NCBI RefSeq assembly: GCF_030929495.1
Contig: NZ_JAVFWN010000007.1
Span: forward strand, 231,770-295,769
Length of the DNA stretch: 64,000 nt
Direction of reading: 5' to 3'
Origin: Nocardioides sp. LHD-245
Lineage (GTDB): Bacteria > Actinomycetota > Actinomycetes > Propionibacteriales > Nocardioidaceae
Part shown: positions 35,043 to 43,800 of the stretch, one piece after another
How positions within the stretch are numbered: the stretch's first letter is position 1
Layout of the letters: each line of letters starts with the position of its first letter
Position numbers and translations under genes: made by a program
The notes under the pieces: generated by a model
What the model saw: only the letters and a program-made list of their open reading frames with translations
What the model was told of the DNA's origin: nothing
Database searches by the model: none

Positions 35043-36302
35043 GTGTCCGGCCCGCTGATCCCCTCCGACCCGTCGGCCGACGCCGCCCGCCGCGGCGCGC
35101 TGCGGCGCATGCGCACCGTCGCGGTGTCCCTGCTCCTGCTCGCCGCCGCCGTCTACGTGGCCACGCTCGGCAGGGACGGTGCCTGGGGGTTCGTCAACGC
35201 CGGCGCGGAGGCCTCGATGGTCGGCGCGATCGCGGACTGGTTCGCGGTGACCGCGCTGTTCAAGCACCCCCTCGGGCTGCCCATCCCGCACACCGCCCTG
35301 ATCCCGAAGCGCAAGGACGATCTCGGCAAGGGGCTCGAGGAGTTCGTGGGGGAGAACTTCCTCCAGGAGGACATCATCCGCGAGCGGGTGCTGGGCGTGC
35401 AGATCTCCCAGCGGGTGGCGGACTGGCTCGCCGTTCCCGCGAACGCCGAGCGGGTGGTCACCGAGGGCTCCGAGATCGCCGCGCTCGCGCTGGGCAAGGT
35501 CCGCGACGACCACATCGAGGCACTGGTGACCGAGGCGCTGGTGCCCCGCTTCCGGGAGGAGCCGATCGCGCCCCTGCTGGGCGGGCTGCTCGCCGAGGCG
35601 ATCCGCGACGACCTCCACCACGGGCTGGTCGACCTCATGCTCGAGGAGCTGCACGGCTGGCTCCTGGCCAACCCCGACACCGTCCACGACGTGCTGGGGG
35701 AGCGGGCGCCCTGGTGGGCGCCGGACTCGGTCAACACCTACGTGATCAACCGGCTGCACCTCGAGATGGTCCGCTGGATGGCCGAGATCCGCGACAACCC
35801 CGAGCACCGGGCCCGCCGTGCGGTCGACTCGATGCTCGGCCAGCTAGCCGACGACCTGCTGGCCAACCCGGCCACCCAGGAGCGCGCCGAGCGCCTCAAG
35901 GACCGCGTGCTCGACCATCCCGCGGTGATCGCCAGCGCGATCTCCCTGTGGCAGGCGCTGCGCAAGGCACTGCTGTCCTCGCTCGGCGACCCGCAGGGCG
36001 CCGTACGCCGCCGGCTGCTGGTCGAGATCGAGGGCGCCTCCGCCCGGCTCCGCTCCGACGCCGCCCTCCGCGCCCGCCTCGACGGGCTCGCCGCCGACGC
36101 GGCGGTGTTCGCCGTCGACCGCTACGGCGCCGAGCTGACCGCCGTGATCACCCACACCATCGAGCGGTGGGACGGCAAGGAGGCCGCCCGCCGCATCGAG
36201 CTCCACGTCGGTCGGGACCTGCAGTTCATCCGGATCAACGGCACCATCGTCGGCGGCCTGGTCGGCGTCCTGATCCACACGGTGTCGGTCGCCCTCCACT
36301 GA
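35043..36302 (+). CDS. DUF445 family membrane-anchored protein
   Basis: A 419-aa protein (GTG start). One membrane helix lies at about residues 26-42, followed by the family signature EASMVGAIADWFAVTALFKH and IPHTALIPKRKDDLGKGLEEFV. Long amphipathic helices follow, and a second hydrophobic helix closes the protein (GTIVGGLVGVLIHTVSVAL). The family is widespread in actinobacteria and has no proven role. It could respond to envelope stress if it is read from the ECF-type promoter at 34830. Confidence 0.85.
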   Translation: MSGPLIPSDPSADAARRGALRRMRTVAVSLLLLAAAVYVATLGRDGAWGFVNAGAEASMVGAIADWFAVTALFKHPLGLPIPHTALIPKRKDDLGKGLEEFVGENFLQEDIIRERVLGVQISQRVADWLAVPANAERVVTEGSEIAALALGKVRDDHIEALVTEALVPRFREEPIAPLLGGLLAEAIRDDLHHGLVDLMLEELHGWLLANPDTVHDVLGERAPWWAPDSVNTYVINRLHLEMVRWMAEIRDNPEHRARRAVDSMLGQLADDLLANPATQERAERLKDRVLDHPAVIASAISLWQALRKALLSSLGDPQGAVRRRLLVEIEGASARLRSDAALRARLDGLAADAAVFAVDRYGAELTAVITHTIERWDGKEAARRIELHVGRDLQFIRINGTIVGGLVGVLIHTVSVALH

Positions 36303-36360
36303 CCCGGCGCGTCCGAACGTCGTGGGAATGCCGACCCGGCGCGTTCAAACGCGACGGGTC
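36300..36360. repeat. GACCCG-type hairpin repeat downstream of DUF445 gene
   Basis: A first unit starts at the stop codon (GACCCGGCGCGTCCGAACG). The second unit, 36333-36360, folds with GACCCGGCGCG pairing with CGCGACGGGTC with one mismatch. Related arms occur at 51839-51940, so this appears to be a recurring intergenic terminator-like element. Confidence 0.55.
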
Positions 36361-36365
36361 GATCC

Positions 36366-36371
36366 TAGGCT
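36366..36371 (+). promoter_or_regulatory. -10 box, leaderless promoter of S4 gene
   Basis: TAGGCT ends 6 nt before the GTG at 36378, so transcription should start at the start codon. Confidence 0.55.
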
Positions 36372-36377
36372 GGCCCC

Positions 36378-36623
36378 GTGCCCGAGCCGATGGACGTCCC
36401 GATCCGTGACGAGTCGATCCGGCTCGGCCAGTTCCTCAAGCTCGCCAACCTGGTGGAGTCCGGGGCCGAGGCGAAGCCGGTGATCGCCGACGGCCTGGTC
36501 CGGGTCAACGGTGAGGTGGAGACCCGCCGTGGCCGCCAACTCGTCCTCGGCGACGTCGTGGAGCTGCAGGGGCAGGCCGCCCGGGTGTCCGACGAGGACG
36601 TCCCGGACAACCTGCCCTGGTGA
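36378..36623 (+). CDS. RNA-binding S4 domain protein
   Basis: An 81-aa protein consisting of an S4-like domain (IRLGQFLKLANLVESGAEAK, then GLVRVNGEVETRRGRQL), similar to the YaaA/YbcJ group of small RNA-binding proteins. Likely binds structured RNA, perhaps during ribosome assembly. GTG 36378 sits 6 nt after a TAGGCT -10 box, so the message is leaderless and the start is well supported. Confidence 0.85.
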   Translation: MPEPMDVPIRDESIRLGQFLKLANLVESGAEAKPVIADGLVRVNGEVETRRGRQLVLGDVVELQGQAARVSDEDVPDNLPW

Positions 36624-36695
36624 ACTGGTGCGAGCGTGTCGCTCCTTCGTCGCGCCGCGCTGCCGCACGCGCGGTCGAGCGTCGTGGGCCCTGCC

Positions 36696-36837
36696 TTCGC
36701 GTGGCGGCAAGCCGCCGGCACGCAGAGCAGCGTCTCCCTCCGCCTCCGGTCGCTCGTTCCTCGCTCCCTTCGGCTCCGGGCCGACACTGCTCTGCGGTGG
36801 CCGGGGCCGGCAGGATCTCAGTTCGCCTGGCGGCAAG
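36696..36837. repeat. intergenic repeats between S4 and FKBP genes
   Basis: The 256-base space 36624-36879 holds no convincing gene. It contains two 16-nt near-copies of TTCGCGTGGCGGCAAG (36696-36711 and, with one change, 36822-36837). It also has an inverted repeat GCAGAGCAG/CTGCTCTGC (36722-36730, 36787-36795). A terminator role for the convergent genes is possible. Confidence 0.45.
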
Positions 36838-36879
36838 ACCGCTGTGGCCGGGGCTGGGGCCGGGGCTGGCCGGAGGGGC

Positions 36880-37251
36880 TCAGCGGACCTCGAGCAGGTC
36901 GACCACGAAGATCAGGGACTCACCCGGCTTGATGACGCCGCCGGCGCCGCGGTCGCCGTACCCGAGGTGCGGCGGGATGACGAGCTGACGGCGGCCGCCG
37001 ACCTTCATGCCCTGCACGCCGGTGTCCCAGCCCTGGATGACCTGGCCGACGCCGAGGCGGAACTGCAGCGGCGTGCCACGGTTGTAGGACGCGTCGAACT
37101 CCTCGCCGGTGGACAGTGCCACGCCGACGTAGTGGACCGAGACCGTGCTGCCGGAGGTGGCCTCGGCGCCGTCCCCGACCGTGAGGTCGGTGATGACGAG
37201 GTCGGTGGGCGGGGTGGGGTCGACGAAGTCGATCTCGGGCTTCTCGCTCAT
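36880..37251 (-). CDS. FKBP-type peptidyl-prolyl cis-trans isomerase
   Basis: A 123-aa single-domain FKBP without signal peptide. The signature runs VSVHYVGVALSTGEEFDASY, then VIQGWDTGVQGMKVGGRRQL and IPPHLGYGDRGAGGVI, and includes the Trp, Tyr and Asp residues of the active site. It speeds proline isomerisation in cytoplasmic proteins. Its start lies 6 nt after a TAGGCT -10 box, so it is leaderless. Confidence 0.95.
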   Translation of the reverse strand: MSEKPEIDFVDPTPPTDLVITDLTVGDGAEATSGSTVSVHYVGVALSTGEEFDASYNRGTPLQFRLGVGQVIQGWDTGVQGMKVGGRRQLVIPPHLGYGDRGAGGVIKPGESLIFVVDLLEVR

Positions 37252-37257
37252 CGCGCC

Positions 37258-37263
37258 AGCCTA
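37258..37263 (-). promoter_or_regulatory. -10 box, leaderless promoter of FKBP gene
   Basis: TAGGCT on the minus strand ends 6 nt before the ATG at 37251. Confidence 0.55.
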
Positions 37264-37394
37264 ATGGGAGGCGTTCGGGGCCCGTTCCGAGTGTCCCCTC
37301 GATAGGGTTATGACACCCGGGCGCGGGTTAGGCTGCCCTCCAGCGTCCCAGCCGGTGGGTGGTTGGGGCATGGGACGGTCTCGGGGGTCGGGCG

Positions 37395-38216
37395 GTGCGA
37401 GTCAGCGTGACGGGTGCCGAGTCCTGGCCGTCGCCGGGTCGAGCGACACGCCTGGTCCACGCCGCGGGCACCCATCCGGGGCGGGTGCGCAGCGTCAACG
37501 AGGACTCCTCGCTCGTGGCGCCCCCGGTCTTCCTCGTCGCCGACGGCATGGGCGGGTACGCCCGCGGCGATGTCGCGAGCCGGCTGGTCGTCGAGTCCTT
37601 CGAGTCTCTGGCCTCGCTCCACGAGGTCCAGCCCGCCGACGTCGAGGCCGCGATCGAGACGGCGCAGCACCGGGTCGCCTCCCTGGCCGCCGAGTTCAGC
37701 TCCGCGCCCGGCTCGACGCTGGTGACGGCGGCCTACGTCCTCGAGGACGGCCGGGGCTACTGGCTGCTCGCCAATATCGGCGACTCGCGGGCCTACACGC
37801 ACGCCGACGGCGTCCTCGAGCAGATCTCCACCGACCACTCGGTGGTGCAGGAGCTGATCGACGCCGGCCGCCTGACGCGCGACGAGGCGCTCGGCCACCC
37901 CGAGCGTCACGTCGTGACCCGTGCGATCGGTGCGCTCACCCGGTCGGAGGCCGACTTCGCGCTGGTCCCCGCCGAGCCGGGATCACGGCTGCTGCTGTGC
38001 TCCGACGGCCTCACCTCGGAGCTCTCCGACACCGCGATCCTGCACATCCTGTCCGAGGGCATGTCGCCCGATCTGACCGTCCACACCCTCGTCGACGCGG
38101 CCGTGTCCGCGGGTGGCCACGACAACGTGACGGTGGTGCTGGTCGACGTCGTGGCCGAGGGCGCCGTCGCGCCCGCGTCGGAGGACACCGAGCCCTGCCC
38201 GCGAGGCGTCGGATGA
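37395..38216 (+). CDS. PP2C-family Ser/Thr protein phosphatase
   Basis: A 273-aa phosphatase. It shows VRSVNEDSS, FLVADGMGGYARGD (metal-binding Asp and Gly), NIGDSRAYTH, LCSDGLTSEL and GGHDNVTVVLVD, the five standard PP2C/PstP motifs. It should reverse the action of the kinase two genes downstream. The start is uncertain: GTG 37395 gives a short lead before the domain, and GTG 37359 or 37407 are alternatives. It lacks a membrane helix, unlike mycobacterial PstP. It overlaps the FHA gene by 4 nt and is the first of a seven-gene cluster. Confidence 0.9.
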   Translation: MRVSVTGAESWPSPGRATRLVHAAGTHPGRVRSVNEDSSLVAPPVFLVADGMGGYARGDVASRLVVESFESLASLHEVQPADVEAAIETAQHRVASLAAEFSSAPGSTLVTAAYVLEDGRGYWLLANIGDSRAYTHADGVLEQISTDHSVVQELIDAGRLTRDEALGHPERHVVTRAIGALTRSEADFALVPAEPGSRLLLCSDGLTSELSDTAILHILSEGMSPDLTVHTLVDAAVSAGGHDNVTVVLVDVVAEGAVAPASEDTEPCPRGVG

Positions 38217-39340
38217 TCCCCGCCGCGCCGGTCTCGACCTATCGTCCGGGCGACCTCGCGACCCTCGTCACCGAGGAGGGCGTGGTCGTCACCACGGCCG
38301 ATCGGCTCGCCGAGGTCACCCAGCTGCTCGACCGCGACCTCGAGGCCCCGACGATCGTCGAGGTGCTCTCCCGCGGTGACCTGCGGGCGCTGCCGGAGTT
38401 CGCCGCCGTCCGGATCGACGGTGCCGATGCCCGGATCCTCATCCGAGGCGGGCTCGCCGTCCGGGTCGACGGGTTCTCGGTCGACGGCCGCGACGCCACG
38501 ATGTGGACCGAGGCCTCCGCGACCCTGACCCTCGGCGCGGTGGTGGACGTCGTCCCCCTCGGCCCACCGGCCACCGGGCCGAGCCTGCCGCTCACCGGCG
38601 GCGTGGTCCGCAGCGCCGGGGTCACCTGGCGTCCGGTGGTGCGGCCGACCAGCACCCCGGCTCCGCAGCCGCAGGCACCGCCCCAGGCACCGCCCCCGGC
38701 ACCGCCGCCCCCGTCCCAGATGCCGTCCCAGATGCCGCCGGCCGCGCCTCCCGCGCCCGAGTACACCGTGGTCCGCGGCAGCCGGGCCACCCCGCCGGCC
38801 GCGCCGCTGCCGTCGTCGCCCCCACCGACCGTGCCCCCGCCCTCCCTGCCGCCGCCGGACTGGCCCGCGCCCGCCGCTCCGGCCGCCGAGTCCGCCGAGC
38901 ACGACGGCCGCACGATCACACCCGCGCAGCTGCAGGCGCTGCGCGCGGCCTCGGCCGTCCCGCCGGCCGTCCCGCCGCCCGCCCTGCCCGATCGACCGGT
39001 GATCGCGCTGGCGCTCTCGACCGGCCGCACCGTTCCCGTACGACGCCGGGTGCTCATCGGCCGCAGCCCGCGCATCCAGCAGGTCGGCGGCAGCCAGAAC
39101 CTCCCGGCGCTGGTCACCCTCGACGACCCCTATGTCTCCAGCACCCATCTCGAGGTCGCCGCCGAGGGCACCCGGATCATCGTCACCGACCGGTCCACCA
39201 ACGGCACGCTGCTGGCCCGCCAGGGCCGGGTGCCCGTGCCGCTGGACCGTGGGGTGGCCACCGAGGTCGCCGTCGGTGACGTCCTCACGCTCTCCAAGGG
39301 CCTGACGGCCACCGTCGTCCCCGCGCCGGAGGACTCCTGA
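38213..39340 (+). CDS. FHA-domain protein with Pro-rich linker
   Basis: A 375-aa protein. Residues 1-135 form an unknown beta-rich domain, about 140-260 are a Pro/Ala/Gln-rich linker, and about 275-365 form an FHA domain with IGRSP, VSSTHLEV and DRSTNGTLL, the phosphothreonine-reading loops. It likely reads phosphorylated targets of the neighbouring kinase and passes the signal to other cluster proteins. ATG overlaps the phosphatase stop; the kinase follows 1 nt after its own stop. Confidence 0.88.
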   Translation: MIPAAPVSTYRPGDLATLVTEEGVVVTTADRLAEVTQLLDRDLEAPTIVEVLSRGDLRALPEFAAVRIDGADARILIRGGLAVRVDGFSVDGRDATMWTEASATLTLGAVVDVVPLGPPATGPSLPLTGGVVRSAGVTWRPVVRPTSTPAPQPQAPPQAPPPAPPPPSQMPSQMPPAAPPAPEYTVVRGSRATPPAAPLPSSPPPTVPPPSLPPPDWPAPAAPAAESAEHDGRTITPAQLQALRAASAVPPAVPPPALPDRPVIALALSTGRTVPVRRRVLIGRSPRIQQVGGSQNLPALVTLDDPYVSSTHLEVAAEGTRIIVTDRSTNGTLLARQGRVPVPLDRGVATEVAVGDVLTLSKGLTATVVPAPEDS

Positions 39341-39341
39341 G

Positions 39342-40862
39342 ATGACTCTGCACGCCCCGCAGATCCCGGGCTTCGCCTTCGTCGACCTCGTCGGCGAGGG
39401 CGGCTTCGCCGACGTCTTCCGCTACCAGCAGGAGCTGCCGACCCGGCAGGTCGCGATCAAGGTGCTGCGCAGCGGCAGCGACGCGGCCTCGATCGAGCTG
39501 TTCCGCGCCGAGGCCAACGTGATGGCACAGCTGTCCAGCCATCCCTCGATCGTGCCGATCTACCAGGCGGGCGTGAGCTCCGACGGCCGGGCCTTCCTGG
39601 TCATGGAGTACTGCCCGCCGCCGCACGTCGCCCAGCGCTACCGCTCCCAGCCGCTGTCGGTCGGCGAGGTCCTCGACATCGGCGTCAAGATCGCCAGTGC
39701 CGTCGAGACCGCCCACCGCGCCGGGATCCTGCACCGCGACATCAAGCCGCACAACATCCTCACCAGCACCTTCGGGGTCCCGCTCCTCACCGACTTCGGC
39801 ATCGCCTCGGTCGTGGGTCAGACCGGCGCGGGTGCGCAGGGCCTGTCGATCCCGTGGTCACCGCCGGAGTCGCTGAGCGCCGACAGCCACGACGTACGCA
39901 GCGACGTCTACTCGCTCGCGGCGACCCTCTACTCGTTGCTGATCGGCCACCCGCCCTTCGAGCGGCGCGACGCGGCCAACGACAACGCGAGCCTGATGAC
40001 CCGGATCGAGCGCGGCCAGCTGACCCCGCTGCGCCGCCCGGACGTCCCGGCCTCGCTGATCGACGTGCTGCGCCGCTCGATGTCGGTCGAGATCGAGAAG
40101 CGTCCGGTGTCCGCGATGGTTCTCGGCCGCCAGCTCCAGGACGTCCAGATCGAGCTACGCCAGTCCCCGACCCGGCTCGAGGTCATGGACGCCTCGCCGT
40201 CGGCCCTGGGCGACGAGCACCCCAACGACGCGCGCACCCTGGTCCGCCCGGTCTCGGTCATCATCCCGGCGGCGGTCCAGGAGCGGCCCGGTCAGATCCG
40301 GCCGGACCAGGGCGAGCACCCGTCCGGCCACGGTCCCGGCGCACCGGCGAGCACCGGTGGTCGCGGCACGACCGGTGGCAGCTCGTCGCGCCGCCACGGA
40401 CCACGACGTCCCGCCCCGCAGCGCTCCGACGAGCGCCGACTCGGTCTGCCCGCCCGGATCGGTGTCGGCGTGGTCGTCGCCGCCCTGGTGGGGGCGGTGG
40501 GCTACGCGCTGATGGCCGGCGCCGCCGGCGACGACGACCCGAGCGACGGCCCGCTGCGCGGCGAGGGACCCCCGGACCCGGTCGAGCTGATCGACGTACC
40601 GCCGGCGCCGGTGGTCACGAAGTCCGTCAAGGGCACCCGGGTGACCTTCACCTGGACCCAGCAGGACCCGCGCGACGGCGACGAGTTCAAGGTCCTGCTG
40701 ACCGGCGACGGGGTCGAGCAGATCGAGCCCGAGTACACCGAGGCCACCAGCACGACCCTGAAGGTCAAGCAGGGCGCGACGGCGTGCATCCAGCTGGTCC
40801 TGTCCCGGGAGGGGAGCCCACCGTCGGCGCCCTCCGACCAGGTCTGCGCGGTGGGGCAATGA
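39342..40862 (+). CDS. membrane Ser/Thr protein kinase with FN3-like outer domain
   Basis: A 506-aa kinase. The catalytic part (about 10-270) has VGEGGFADVF, the lysine in QVAIKVL, HRDIKPHN and DFGIAS. The APE position reads SPPES. A Ser/Arg-rich linker leads to one membrane helix at about 369-390. Outside it lies a domain of about 85 residues, which looks like a single fibronectin type III fold (TRVTFTWTQQD, then SAPSDQVC). It thus differs from PASTA kinases and shares an FN3 theme with the giant protein encoded next, whose ATG overlaps its stop. Confidence 0.9.
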   Translation: MTLHAPQIPGFAFVDLVGEGGFADVFRYQQELPTRQVAIKVLRSGSDAASIELFRAEANVMAQLSSHPSIVPIYQAGVSSDGRAFLVMEYCPPPHVAQRYRSQPLSVGEVLDIGVKIASAVETAHRAGILHRDIKPHNILTSTFGVPLLTDFGIASVVGQTGAGAQGLSIPWSPPESLSADSHDVRSDVYSLAATLYSLLIGHPPFERRDAANDNASLMTRIERGQLTPLRRPDVPASLIDVLRRSMSVEIEKRPVSAMVLGRQLQDVQIELRQSPTRLEVMDASPSALGDEHPNDARTLVRPVSVIIPAAVQERPGQIRPDQGEHPSGHGPGAPASTGGRGTTGGSSSRRHGPRRPAPQRSDERRLGLPARIGVGVVVAALVGAVGYALMAGAAGDDDPSDGPLRGEGPPDPVELIDVPPAPVVTKSVKGTRVTFTWTQQDPRDGDEFKVLLTGDGVEQIEPEYTEATSTTLKVKQGATACIQLVLSREGSPPSAPSDQVCAVGQ

Positions 40863-43800
40863 GCGCGTTGCGCAGGTGGCGCAAGACGGCGTCAGCGACG
40901 GCACTGGCCCTGGGGCTCGGCACCCTCGTCGTGCTGGCCTACCAGCACGACGGCAAGCCGTTCACCGAGGTCGAGCTCAACGACGGCGGGGTGTGGGTCA
41001 CCAACCGCGACCTCGGCCTGGTCGCCCGGCTCAACCCGCAGATCAAGGAGCTCGACCTCGGCGTCGAGTCCGGGAGCGTCGAGTTCGACATCTTCCAGCG
41101 GGCGACGAGCCTGTACGTCGACGACGCCTCCTCGGACCGCGCCGTCAAGCAGGTCGACATCCCCCGTGCCGCCGCGCTCGAGCCGACCGGCCTGCCGACC
41201 GGTGCCGTGGTCGCGAACGGGGGCTCCACCTTCGCCGTCGTCGACCCCGTCACCGGCAAGGCCTGGGTCCGCTCGGCCGAGCGCTTCCGCGGATTCTCGG
41301 CGAAGACCACGCCGCCGGACCTGAAGGGCGCCCTGCGCCCGGCGGTCGGGGCCGACGGCCGGGCCTACGTGCTGGGGCGCGACGGCAAGGTCACGCCGTA
41401 CACCCTCGACGAGGCCGGCGACGCCGTGGCCGGTGACGAGATCCAGCTCGGCGAGAAGGTCGGCACCGACCCCGCGATGGTGGCGATGACCGTCGTCGGT
41501 GACACCCCGGTGCTCTACAACCGCAACAGCCTCGAGCTGAGCCGTCCCGGCGCGGACCCGGTGGTCGTCGAGACCGCGGACCCCTCCCGGGTCGAGCTCC
41601 AGCAGCCGTCCGGCGAGAGCGAGGATGTCTACGTCGCGACCGTCGAGGGCCTGCAGGTGACCCCGGTCGACGGCGGCGGACTGAAGGATGCCGGCCGTGG
41701 TGAGGTCTCCGGCACGCCGGCCGCGCCCGTGCAGATGTCCGGCACCGGCTGCGTGTACGCCGCCTGGTCCGATGCCACCTCGCCCCACAACTACCTCCGC
41801 GACTGCCCGGGCACCGCCGACGACGACGCCTCCCCGATCCCGGGCATGGAGGAGGGGGCCGACCTGCGGTTCCGGGTCAACCGCGACGTCGTGGTCCTCA
41901 ACGACACCCGCACCGGCGACAGCTGGCTGGTCCAGGACCCCGGCAAGGCGAAGATCGACAACTGGCCCGCGGTCGACCCGCAGAACCAGAACAAGTCGAA
42001 GCTCAAGGAGACGACCGAAGAGGTCCCCGACCAGGAGAACCGCGCTCCCGAGCCACAGGACGACGACCTCGGGGCCCGCCCCGGCCGCTCGACCGTGCTG
42101 CCCGTCGTCGCTCTCAACGACCACGACCCCGACGGCGACATCATCAGCATCTCGAAGACCCAGCACGTCAGCGGGCCGGAGCTCGAGGTCCGGATCGTCG
42201 GCGGCGGCACCCAGCTCCAGGTCGCGGTCCCCGCCGACGCCACCGGCCTGTCGACGTTCTACTACTACGTCACCGACGGCCGCGTGAACGAGGAGGTCCG
42301 GGCCGAGGTGCGGCTGCAGATCCGCACCGACGGCACCAACGAGCGACCCCGACGGATGGACGACCGCGATCCCCGGTTGCGGGTCGCGAAGGGCGCCTCG
42401 TCCAGCTACTACCTGCTCGCCGACTTCTACGACATGGACGGCGACGACCTCACCCTGACCGAGGCGACCGCACCCGGAGGCGAGGTCGAGTACCGGCCGG
42501 ACGGCACGATCACCTTCACCGACGACGGCACCGGGTCACCGGTGAGCGAGATCGAGTACACCATCGACGACGGCGTCGACAGCTTCGTCGGCAAGCTGTC
42601 GGTCGACATCCTGGACGACGCCGCGCCGCCCGAGCTGGTGCCGGACCTGGCCTCGGGCGTCGCGGGGACCCAGGTCGTGGTCCAGCCCCTGACCAACGAC
42701 CGCAACCCGGAGGGCACCGACCTCACGCTCAAGGGCGTGAGGGTCGTCGGCGACGACGAGGGCACGAAGGTCTCCAAGGACCTGGAGTCCGGCACCTTCA
42801 CGTTCTTCTCGTCGAGGGCGAAGAGCTACTACCTGGAGTACACCGCCTACAACTCCTCCGCCACCGAGTCGTCCTTCATCCGGCTCGACATCGAGTCGCC
42901 CCCCAAGGACAACCGGCCCCCCGTCGCGGTGCGCGACAAGGCCGTGATCACCCCCGGCGGCACGGCCCAGGTCGACCTGCTGCTCAACGACCTCGACCCC
43001 GACGGCGACGTCCTGGTCGTCAAGCGGATCGGGCGCCCCTCGATCCCCGGAGTCAAGGTGTCGGTGGTCGACAAGCGGCTCGCCGTCATCAGCTCCGCGA
43101 CCGACATCGTGGGCCAGCAGGCGACGGTCGACTATGTCGTGTCCGACGGCCGCAGCTCGGCCATCGGCCAGCTCGTCGTCTCGCAGCGTCGCTCCACCCA
43201 GGAGAACCGCCACCCGGTCGCCAACAAGGACCAGGTCACCGTCCGGGCGGGCTCGGTCACCACGATCCCCGTGCTGGACAACGACTCCGATCCCGACGGC
43301 GGCAAGCCGCGGCTGTTCCAGTCCGACCTGGACCCGCAGAACCTCGACATCTGGGTGGCCGGCGACACCCTGCGGCTGCGGGCGCCCGACGAGCCGGGCA
43401 CCTACTCGGCCTTCTACGGCGTGCGCGACGCCGACGGGCTCAAGGCCACCGCGGAGGTCAGCGTCTACGTCGTGGCCGACTCGGCGAAGAACAACCACCC
43501 GCCGCTGCCGCAGCCGATCATCGACCGCGTGATCGCCGGGCGCCCCAAGGTGATCTCCGTCGACCTCGTCGGTGCCGACGCCGACGGCGACTCGGTGACC
43601 TTCCGCAGCATCCTCACCGCACCGTCGCTGGGCCGGGTCCTCGACACCGGAGTCGACTGGATCCGCTACGAGGCGTTCGAGGGCAAGACCGGCACCGACT
43701 TCTTCCAGATCCTGGTGCAGGACAAGTACGGCGCCACGGGCGTGGCCGAGGTGCGCGTCGGCGTCGTACCGGAGGAGACGGAGAACCAGCCTCCGGTCGC

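Noticed and set aside
36624..36879. A gene between the S4 and FKBP genes
   Set aside because: Open frames here lack start signals and domain resemblance; the space is better explained by repeats and hairpins.
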